DNA of 33,756 nucleotides from Microcaldota archaeon (GTDB lineage: Archaea > Micrarchaeota > Micrarchaeia > Micrarchaeales > CABMGC01): assembly GCA_028866835.1 (NCBI GenBank), contig JAGWHJ010000012.1, positions 1 to 33,756 of the forward strand, read 5' to 3'. Shown here in pieces: positions 1 to 6,348 of the stretch. The notes under the pieces were generated by a model that saw only the letters and a program-made list of their open reading frames with translations, was not told the origin of the DNA and did no database searches. The translations under genes were made by a program, and so were the position numbers. Position 1 is the first letter of the stretch. The number at the start of each line of letters is the position of its first letter.

Positions 1-1
1 T

Positions 2-523
2 ACTAATTATAGGGATCAGATATTCTCTGAAAACACTCTGGTTCAATCTAGGTCCGGCTCTTTTCTCATCGCCCTGTCATTCCTTGCAACTGCCTTTGCG
101 ATTTCAATTTATACTCCAGTTACAAATCAAATACCATTATACTTTCAAACGATATTCGGCCTTCCCATCTTCCAGACGGTCATAGCAATATCTGGATTTG
201 CGATTTCCATTCTATGGCTCTTGTTTATATTAAGGAACATAAACGTGGTCGGATGGATGAGCGAGAAAATAAGAAGGCTGGAAGAAATAAAGCCGAATTG
301 GATAGGCGCCTTGGACAGTTTTGGTAAGATATACTCCGAACATTCCGACCGTTACTATAATAAAAACCGGAAGGATCGCAAGGGATACTCTGTAAATTAT
401 ATCTTCAAGATATTGCCATTGATATTCGTGGGCTTATGGATTTTCATTATGTCGATAGTGAGTCTTCCGCTTGCTCTTGTTGCAATTCTTATAGCTGCTA
501 CAGTGCTGGTCATAACATGGTAA
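2..523 (+). CDS. 3' part of an unidentified integral membrane protein (5' end outside window)
   Basis: The frame is open from base 2 with no stop, so the gene starts upstream of the window and about 173 C-terminal residues are visible. A TTG at 221 could act as a start, but the upstream frame codes for convincing hydrophobic helices, so 221 is probably internal. Four hydrophobic segments are visible: two near the start of the visible part (around SFLIALSFLATAFA and TVIAISGFAISILWLLFIL), then a charged loop of about 60 residues rich in Lys, Arg, Asp and Tyr, then two closely spaced helices ending in VLVITW at the stop. The loop is probably cytoplasmic. I do not recognise the family. It is convergent with the threonine synthase gene, with 3 bp between them. 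Confidence 0.7.
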   Translation, partial: TNYRDQIFSENTLVQSRSGSFLIALSFLATAFAISIYTPVTNQIPLYFQTIFGLPIFQTVIAISGFAISILWLLFILRNINVVGWMSEKIRRLEEIKPNWIGALDSFGKIYSEHSDRYYNKNRKDRKGYSVNYIFKILPLIFVGLWIFIMSIVSLPLALVAILIAATVLVITW

Positions 524-526
524 GGG

Positions 527-1618
527 CTAATTGTTTCCGCTCACTATAACCACCGCCCTCTTCCCATCCAAACCGCGCCCATTCCGGCTAAAGGCCTTGA
601 ATCCTGCGTACGCCGTAGCTCCGCCCGCCTCCGCCTTAACCCCGTTCCTCGCAAGTTCCTTCCTTGCGTCCTTTATCTCATCGTCGCTGACCGCTATCGC
701 AACGCCTCGCGTCTCCTTAAGGGCGCGCATGCACTCGAAGCCGAAGGTCGGGTATCCGACAGCTATCGCGTCCGCGATGGTGCGCGGCACCATGTACGCG
801 ATATCCGTTCCTTCCTCGAATGCCCTCACAACTGGGTCGCAGCCCTTCGACTGGACCCCCATGAGCTTCGGCATCCTGGAGATGAGCCCGAAGCGCCTGA
901 ACTCGCGCAGGCTTTTGTATATGCTGGATATGAGCGTAGCGTTGCCTACGGGCATGAAGATGTAATCGGGCACTTCGTATCCAAGCTGCTCGGCTATCTC
1001 GAAGCCTATGCTCTTCTGCCCCTCCTTCCTGTAATGGTAGTCGCCGCAGACGAAGGCCTTGTTCCTTGTTGCAAATGATTCAGCCTCCTTAAGCGCCTTG
1101 TTGAAGTCGCCCTTCACCATGACCGTCCTTGCGCCCTGGGCCTCTATCTTTTTTATCTTTATCCTGTCCGCGTCGCTGCTTATGAATATTGTCGCGCCTA
1201 TCCCGTGCCTCTTTGCGTAGTAGGCCACCGAGAGGCCCATGTTTCCCGTAGATGCACAGCAGACATGAGAGAAATTCAGCTCGAGGGCCTTCGTTATCTC
1301 GATGACGGAGCCCCTGTCCTTGAACGTATTTGTCGGATTTTCCGTCTCCATCTTGAGATACAGGTCGGAGCCTGCGCCGATCTTGCTCTTCCTGACAAGA
1401 GGCGTGCCCCCTTCCCCGAGCGACGCGGCTATGCTTGCCACCGGGAAGAAAGGCAGATATTTCGATGTGGAGATCTTCTGCTTCCTGAAGTTCTTCGGCA
1501 GCTTCGCAGACGCATAGCTGTACTCTATCTCAAGTATCGAATGGCAGACATGGCACCTGAACGAGGAGTAATCCCTGGTTGCAGCACCGCACCTGGTGCA
1601 CCGCAATCCGTATCGCAT
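527..1618 (-). CDS. thrC: Threonine synthase (PLP-dependent)
   Basis: Converts O-phosphohomoserine to threonine and phosphate in the cytoplasm, the last step of threonine biosynthesis. With the start at 1618 it is 363 residues, normal for archaeal ThrC. The N-terminus carries a rubredoxin-like zinc knuckle (C7, C10, C22, C25), common in archaeal ThrC. LGEGGTPLV (about 68-75) and NPTNTFKDRG with the PLP lysine K100 are family signatures; ASTGNMGLSVAYYAKRHG matches the SxGN phosphate/substrate loop, and GGATAYAGF lies near the C-terminus. The frame is open further upstream (to 1672), but the ATG at 1618 begins directly before the Cys knuckle and sits about 26 bp from a TTTATCTT-like box, consistent with leaderless translation. 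No other threonine-pathway gene is nearby. A fold-type II relative such as a dehydratase is less likely because of the N-terminal knuckle and TFKDRG. Confidence 0.93.
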   Translation of the reverse strand: MRYGLRCTRCGAATRDYSSFRCHVCHSILEIEYSYASAKLPKNFRKQKISTSKYLPFFPVASIAASLGEGGTPLVRKSKIGAGSDLYLKMETENPTNTFKDRGSVIEITKALELNFSHVCCASTGNMGLSVAYYAKRHGIGATIFISSDADRIKIKKIEAQGARTVMVKGDFNKALKEAESFATRNKAFVCGDYHYRKEGQKSIGFEIAEQLGYEVPDYIFMPVGNATLISSIYKSLREFRRFGLISRMPKLMGVQSKGCDPVVRAFEEGTDIAYMVPRTIADAIAVGYPTFGFECMRALKETRGVAIAVSDDEIKDARKELARNGVKAEAGGATAYAGFKAFSRNGRGLDGKRAVVIVSGNN

Positions 1619-1672
1619 ACAGGGAAATGGCAGATAAGAAAGATAAACCTGAGCCCGGAACGCTATCAACAA

Positions 1673-1682
1673 GCTTAAATAT
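1673..1682 (+). promoter_or_regulatory. TATA box for the gene at 1711
   Basis: GCTTAAATAT, centred about 27 bp before GTG 1705 and 33 bp before ATG 1711, the usual archaeal TATA-to-TSS distance for a leaderless or near-leaderless transcript. Confidence 0.6.
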
Positions 1683-1710
1683 CACCATATCCAAGACCAT
1701 AATCGTGATT

Positions 1711-2523
1711 ATGATGGCATTACAGATGGCTAGGAACAAGGCGGTTCAGCATCTTCAGTGTCAAAGTGGCGGAATAATAGTGCCCCCTCAGGAGGAGAGT
1801 TTCATTCTTGATGCATTCTCTACTGCAAGGCAGCTGGGCGGCAGTCTTGCGTCATTCGAAAAGGCCATCCTCGACGTAGATGAATTGGCCAAGGCGTACA
1901 ACAACATGTACCGCCTGATTGTCGATTCCAGGGACATGCCAACGGAAAAAGGATATTACAGCGTATGTCATGAGCTCATTGGCAGAAGCCCAAGGGCGTT
2001 TTTGCCTATATCTGATGGAGAGGCGCGCGCCCTGATAGACGCAGGGCACGGCGAAAAGGTATTGCACATAGGTCATGAGGTGGGCGCTTCTCTTGCAAGG
2101 GAAGCCGAGCAAGCTACTCCGCATCATGCAGTGCAGCTGTCCCTTCCTGTAGCCCTGTTCTTTGTAAAGATGGGTGATACCGGGAAACGGGGATTTCTTA
2201 CTGTCGATTTTTATGTTGGCCTCAAGGGCGTCGTTGCGCTTTCAGGCAAGCAGACGTCAATATCGCTTTCAGACAGGGAAAGCATCGAGATAGTCGCGCG
2301 GGATGGCCAAGGCACGGAGAAGGTCTTCCCCGTAAGCGGGGCTGCAGAGGCAAGGCTGCTCCGAAAGGACAAAGGCACTGTTGCGCCAAAGGGGGATAAC
2401 ATAACCATAGCCATAGGAGAAGGGGAACGCCTGGAAATCGTCGTAAGGGACGGCCAGGGCGGCGAAAGAATCCTCCCCGTCGACGGCGCAGCGGGGTTAA
2501 GGGTGGCGCAGAGAATAGACTGA
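1711..2523 (+). CDS. Unknown soluble protein with a duplicated C-terminal beta motif
   Basis: I do not recognise this 270-residue protein. The first 175 residues look mixed alpha/beta, with no signal peptide or convincing membrane helix. The C-terminal third holds two copies of a roughly 36-residue motif about 49 residues apart (around 182-217 and 231-266). Each has the core IEIVARDGQG/LEIVVRDGQG followed by a (E/K)(R/V)(I/F)(L/F)PV(S/D)GAA tail, so the end of the protein is probably two small beta domains made by internal duplication. The frame is open upstream to 1579, but the TATA box at 1673-1682 puts transcription initiation near 1704, so the start is ATG 1711 (or 1714; GTG 1705 is also possible). 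The gene is divergent from threonine synthase and has no partner gene downstream. Confidence 0.8.
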   Translation: MMALQMARNKAVQHLQCQSGGIIVPPQEESFILDAFSTARQLGGSLASFEKAILDVDELAKAYNNMYRLIVDSRDMPTEKGYYSVCHELIGRSPRAFLPISDGEARALIDAGHGEKVLHIGHEVGASLAREAEQATPHHAVQLSLPVALFFVKMGDTGKRGFLTVDFYVGLKGVVALSGKQTSISLSDRESIEIVARDGQGTEKVFPVSGAAEARLLRKDKGTVAPKGDNITIAIGEGERLEIVVRDGQGGERILPVDGAAGLRVAQRID

Positions 2524-2658
2524 GCTCCAGCCAATTGGGCAGCGCCATTCTGTACGCCAATTATTGCGCTGAAATACAATTCGACGTCAAATGCCACCGA
2601 AGCATACCAAAAGATTTAAATATCTTATCCTTCCTTTAATCTATGCTGATTTTAGAAA

Positions 2659-2670
2659 GCTTTAAAAAAC
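2659..2670 (+). promoter_or_regulatory. TATA box for the TFB operon
   Basis: GCTTTAAAAAAC predicts transcription from about 2690 and a leader of roughly 30 nt before ATG 2720. A second AT-rich, nearly palindromic element (GATTTAAATATC, 2613-2624) lies upstream and could be a second promoter or an operator. Confidence 0.55.
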
Positions 2671-2719
2671 CGATTTGTGGTATACCGAGATTAAACCGAA
2701 TATTTCAAACGTGATACAA

Positions 2720-3778
2720 ATGGCAACTTCAAAGAAAAAGGGCATCAACAAGGCAGAGAAGCCGGTTAGGGGTAGCGCAGCGAGCATTCCAATGGAAAAC
2801 GAGGAGGACTTGAAGCCATCGTTCGAGCCATCAGGAAGGCTTGGCACGATAGGGGGCGCACGGGAGCGTGAGGAGATAAGGAAGTGCCCAAGCTGCGGAA
2901 GCACCGACATCATATTCGACAATGAGAAGGGGGAGTACGTCTGCAACAACTGCGGACTGATAATAGAGGAGAACGTCACCGATGTAGGGCCCGAGTGGCG
3001 CGCGTTCGACACGGACCAGAGGAACGCACGTGCCAGGACCGGAGCGCCGATAAAGTACATGAAGCCCAACAAGGGCCTCGTTACTGAGATAGACATGTAC
3101 AACAAGGACATAAGGGGCACCAAGCTTCCTTCGAAGAGGCAGGCCCAGCTCTACAGGATGAGGAAGTGGCACAAGAGGGCGAGCATAGCGAGCTCGAGCG
3201 AGAGGAACTACCTCATCGCGCTTCCGGAGCTCAACCGCGTGGCGAGCTACCTGGGGCTTCCTGACAACATAAGGGAGCAGGCGGCGCTTCTCTACAGGCA
3301 ATGCGTAAAGAACAACCTCATCAGGGGAAGGCCAATCGAGACAGTGGTCAACGCAGCGCTCTATGCTACATGCAGGAGTGCGGGAATGCCAAGGACCCTT
3401 GACGAGATTGCGCAGATATCCTCGGTTCCAAAGAAGGAGATCGGGAGGTCGTTCAGGGTCATCGCCCATGAACTGGGTCTCAAGATACCGCTTACAGATC
3501 CTTCAAGCTACGTCCCAAGATATGTATCGGCGCTCAAGCTGAGCGGCGATGCGCAGGAGCGTGCGATGGTGCTCCTGAGGCAGGCCATGAAGAAGGGCCT
3601 TGTCAGCGGGAGGAGCCCGACCGGCGTCTCCGCGGCCGCGGTGTACATCGCCGGCGCCCTGGTTGGCGAGAGGAGGACGCAGAAGGAGGTTGCCGACGTG
3701 GCGGGAGTAACTGAGGTAACGATAAGGAACAGGTACCGCGAGCTGAAGAAGGAGCTTAACATAGATGTAAATCTATGA
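2720..3778 (+). CDS. tfb: Transcription initiation factor TFB (TFIIB homologue)
   Basis: General archaeal transcription factor that binds the TBP-TATA complex and the BRE and recruits RNA polymerase. The order is: an N-terminal zinc ribbon with C56, C59, C75 and C78; a B-reader/linker region with DVGPEWRAFD and TGAP; then two cyclin-like repeats (about 155-250 and 250-345), the second ending in the helix-turn-helix VADVAGVTEVTIRNRYREL. ATG 2720 is chosen because it directly precedes a Lys-rich MATSKKKG start; upstream codons to 2675 fall in the promoter and leader. The 352-residue protein has about 55 residues before the ribbon, longer than the very short N-terminus of typical archaeal TFBs. 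It overlaps the next gene by 4 bp (ATGA) and heads an apparent operon with a membrane protein, malic enzyme and aquaporin, an unusual context for a basal factor. Confidence 0.95.
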   Translation: MATSKKKGINKAEKPVRGSAASIPMENEEDLKPSFEPSGRLGTIGGAREREEIRKCPSCGSTDIIFDNEKGEYVCNNCGLIIEENVTDVGPEWRAFDTDQRNARARTGAPIKYMKPNKGLVTEIDMYNKDIRGTKLPSKRQAQLYRMRKWHKRASIASSSERNYLIALPELNRVASYLGLPDNIREQAALLYRQCVKNNLIRGRPIETVVNAALYATCRSAGMPRTLDEIAQISSVPKKEIGRSFRVIAHELGLKIPLTDPSSYVPRYVSALKLSGDAQERAMVLLRQAMKKGLVSGRSPTGVSAAAVYIAGALVGERRTQKEVADVAGVTEVTIRNRYRELKKELNIDVNL

Positions 3779-4263
3779 TGGGTCATCAAGCGCGCCTGGC
3801 CTTGCCAATTGTGGTCATACTGGCCGCTGTCCTGATCCAGGCATCGGGCGCATCGAGCATAGGCTCCATAAGCGCAACGCGCCACGAGGCAAACCTGACA
3901 ATATCAAATGCAAGCAGTTACATAAGGACCGTCAACGAGAGCTCGTATCTGGTCTTCAGGCCGGACCTGTCGACAGCCTATTCGGACCTTGCGATAGCCG
4001 AGAGCTATGAGACTACGTCGCCGGGCCTCGCGATAGCGTACGCAGACGAGGCGCAGTCCGCAGCGCAGAGCGCCTACAACGGCACCGTGATGTGCCAGAG
4101 CCTTGCTGTTCCGATAAATTCTAACACAGGGGGCTGCTACAAGCGCCAGGTCTCGCTCATCGCGCTTGTATCCTTCACTGTCATGACAATAATCCTTCTG
4201 CGCATCTTCATGAGGCCCGTCAGCAAGAAGGTGCGCGCCAAGTACAACAGGTATACAAAATAA
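3775..4263 (+). CDS. Small exported protein anchored by a C-terminal membrane helix
   Basis: Unrecognised 162-residue protein. An N-terminal signal or anchor (LALPIVVILAAVLIQASGA, about 8-26) is followed by roughly 100 extracellular residues with several N-glycosylation sequons (NLT, NAS, NES, NGT) and Ser/Tyr/Ala-rich helices. Two Cys flank a short loop (MCQSLAV...GGCYKR), then comes one TM helix (SLIALVSFTVMTIILLRIFM) and a short basic cytoplasmic tail. The start overlaps the TFB stop (ATGA), so translation is probably coupled. The Ala/Tyr/Asp-rich ectodomain could form a helical hairpin. Its place between TFB and malic enzyme gives no functional clue. Confidence 0.75.
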   Translation: MMGHQARLALPIVVILAAVLIQASGASSIGSISATRHEANLTISNASSYIRTVNESSYLVFRPDLSTAYSDLAIAESYETTSPGLAIAYADEAQSAAQSAYNGTVMCQSLAVPINSNTGGCYKRQVSLIALVSFTVMTIILLRIFMRPVSKKVRAKYNRYTK

Positions 4264-4284
4264 GCTAGGCAAAAGGTGTTTTGG

Positions 4285-5550
4285 ATGGTTGAGAAAGAGG
4301 AGGTCCTGAAGGCCCATTCGGGGGGAAAGATCGAGGTGATCTCAAAGGTCCCCACCGATTCGGTGCGAGATCTGTCGATATACTACACGCCAGGGGTCGC
4401 CTATGTCTCGGAGGAGATAGCCCACAACAGGGAGCGTGTGTATGATTACACCTCAAAGGGCAATACCATCGCAATAATATCGGACGGCACAAGGATACTC
4501 GGGCTTGGCGACCTGGGCCCTTACGCGGCCATGCCCGTAATGGAGGGCAAGGCCCTCCTTTTCAAGAAGTTCGGAGGCGTTGACGCTGTGCCGATATGCG
4601 TCGACACAAAGGACGAGGCCGAGATAGTCAGGCTCGTGAAGGACATCGCCCCGACCTTCGGAGGCATAAACATCGAGGACATAAAGTCCCCAAGGTGCAT
4701 CACCATAGCGGAGAGGCTCTCGAAGGAGATCGACGTGCCAGTGCTCCATGACGACAGGCAGGGCACCGGGGTCGTAGTGCTCGCCGCTGCCATAAACGCG
4801 GTGAAGCTCGCCGGCAAGGACAGGAACGCCAGGATAGTCATAAACGGCGCAGGCGCCGCGGGATACGGCATTCTAGAGAGGCTCCACCATTACGGATTCA
4901 GGAACATAATCGTCGTGGATACCAAGGGCGCGATATTCGCCGGCAGGGCGGAGAACGACGACCTCAAGGAGCGCATCGCATCAATGACGAATCCGCAGAA
5001 GCTTGCCGGCTCCCTCCACGAGGTCGTTGCAGGGGCCGACATGCTCATAGGCGTCTCTTCAAGGGGAGCGTTCACCAGGGAGGACATCTCTAAGATGGCT
5101 TCAAAGCCCATAATATTCGCGCTTGCAAACCCGTACCCCGAAATATCCTACGCGGAGGCGAGGGAGGCCGGCGCCTACATCGTAGCGACGGGACGGAGCG
5201 ACACGCCCAACCAGGTCAACAACCTGCTTGCGTTCCCCGGGCTGATGCGCGGCATGCTGGACATAAGGGCGAAGGCGCTCAACGACGAGATGCTCGACGC
5301 CGCATCGATGGCGATATCTAAGGGCGTGGGCAAGCGGCTCTCCCCTGAATACATAATACCTGGCATACTCGAGAAGTCGCACGTCACGAGGGTTGTGCCC
5401 GACGTGGCCGCGGCCGTGGCAGAGGCGGGAATGCGTACGGGCCAGGCCCGCGTCATGGTCGCGAAGGAGCAGGTCAGGAAGCATGCGAAAGAGCTGCTGA
5501 AGCGCTACGGCCGGATCGAGAGAAAGGCGATCGGCGTCCGAAGGGTTTAA
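4285..5550 (+). CDS. Malic enzyme (oxaloacetate-decarboxylating malate dehydrogenase)
   Basis: Oxidatively decarboxylates malate to pyruvate with reduction of NAD(P) in the cytoplasm. At 421 residues it is the short malic enzyme without a phosphotransacetylase domain. Visible signatures are YTPGVAYVSEEIA (active-site Tyr), GLGDLGPYAAMPVMEGKALL (catalytic Lys region), INIEDIKSPRC and HDDRQGTG (about 155-162, metal-binding acids), the Rossmann motif GAGAAGYGI (about 189-197), and FALANPYPE with PNQVNNLLAFPG. I chose ATG 4285 over the in-frame GTG 4276 because AAAGGTG (4272-4278) forms a Shine-Dalgarno site 6 nt before it. NAD versus NADP preference cannot be read with certainty. It lies 21 bp after the previous gene, and its stop overlaps the aquaporin ATG by one base. 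Confidence 0.93.
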   Translation: MVEKEEVLKAHSGGKIEVISKVPTDSVRDLSIYYTPGVAYVSEEIAHNRERVYDYTSKGNTIAIISDGTRILGLGDLGPYAAMPVMEGKALLFKKFGGVDAVPICVDTKDEAEIVRLVKDIAPTFGGINIEDIKSPRCITIAERLSKEIDVPVLHDDRQGTGVVVLAAAINAVKLAGKDRNARIVINGAGAAGYGILERLHHYGFRNIIVVDTKGAIFAGRAENDDLKERIASMTNPQKLAGSLHEVVAGADMLIGVSSRGAFTREDISKMASKPIIFALANPYPEISYAEAREAGAYIVATGRSDTPNQVNNLLAFPGLMRGMLDIRAKALNDEMLDAASMAISKGVGKRLSPEYIIPGILEKSHVTRVVPDVAAAVAEAGMRTGQARVMVAKEQVRKHAKELLKRYGRIERKAIGVRRV

Positions 5551-6263
5551 TGGTAATCAATATGCAAAGCAAGACACCCCTAAGCAGGAAGCTTCTTGTA
5601 GAGGCGCTGGGCGCCTTCATCCTGGTGCTGATAGGGGTAGGCTCGATAATATCCGCTTCGCAGCTGGCATCGGGAAACGGCGTCGTGCAGCTTATCGGCA
5701 TAGCCATGGCGCACGGTCTGGCCCTCGCTCTCGCGGTCACTATCGCGATGGGAATCTCTGGGGGCCACATAAACCCCGCGGTCACCATCGCATTCACCAT
5801 CGCTAGGAGAATAAAGCCCGGCGAGGCGCTTGCGTACATACTGGCGCAGCTTGCCGGCGCAACGACCGCAGCCCTGTTCCTGACACTTCTTGTCCCGTCT
5901 GCATTTGGGGCAGCGGCAGGCTGGGGCGTGCCCGTGCCCGCCCAATCAGTTGGCGTGATGCAGGCGATCGGCGTCGAGGCGGTGATAACGTTCCTGCTCA
6001 TGCTCGCGGTTTACGCCACTGCCGTAGACCCAAGAGCGCCGCGCATGGCGGGGTTCGGCATCGGCATCATGCTCGCCATAGACATACTCGCATTCGGCCC
6101 GCTCACAGGGGCCGCGGCCAATCCTGCGAGGGCTCTCGGTCCGGAGATAGCCGCGGCCAACTTTTCGTACTGGTACGTCTACTGGATAGGGCCGGTCCTA
6201 GGCGCCATCGTCGCGGCGCTGCTTTACGAGAATTTGATACTTTCCGACAAGCGCCGCGCATAG
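5550..6263 (+). CDS. Aquaporin / MIP-family channel
   Basis: Six-helix membrane channel for water or small neutral solutes. Both half-helix NPA motifs are intact: HINPAVT with N75 and AANPARALGPE with N191. R194 directly after the second NPA is the conserved selectivity arginine. Its 237 residues and the SGGHINPAVT context match archaeal and bacterial MIP proteins. Water versus glycerol selectivity needs the aromatic/arginine positions from an alignment. The ATG overlaps the malic enzyme stop (TAATG); a second in-frame ATG at 5562 is possible. It is the last gene of the TFB-malic enzyme-aquaporin series, so expression is probably coupled to carbon metabolism and osmotic balance (inference). 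Confidence 0.93.
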   Translation: MVINMQSKTPLSRKLLVEALGAFILVLIGVGSIISASQLASGNGVVQLIGIAMAHGLALALAVTIAMGISGGHINPAVTIAFTIARRIKPGEALAYILAQLAGATTAALFLTLLVPSAFGAAAGWGVPVPAQSVGVMQAIGVEAVITFLLMLAVYATAVDPRAPRMAGFGIGIMLAIDILAFGPLTGAAANPARALGPEIAAANFSYWYVYWIGPVLGAIVAALLYENLILSDKRRA

Positions 6264-6300
6264 AATTGCCCGATGCTCCGCGTTGCGCCACGAAAATTAT

Positions 6301-6309
6301 TTATTTAAA
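6301..6309 (+). promoter_or_regulatory. TATA box for the large surface protein
   Basis: TTATTTAAA predicts transcription from about 6330, directly before the GAGGAG Shine-Dalgarno element at 6335-6340. Confidence 0.55.
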
Positions 6310-6348
6310 CCCTCCCTTCCCATACATACTTGCTGAGGAGTGGGCTTA

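Noticed and set aside
1205-1678. Plus-strand open frames across the threonine synthase gene (including 531-965 and 1205-1678)
   Set aside because: Antisense shadows of a convincing thrC gene, with no family motif or promoter.
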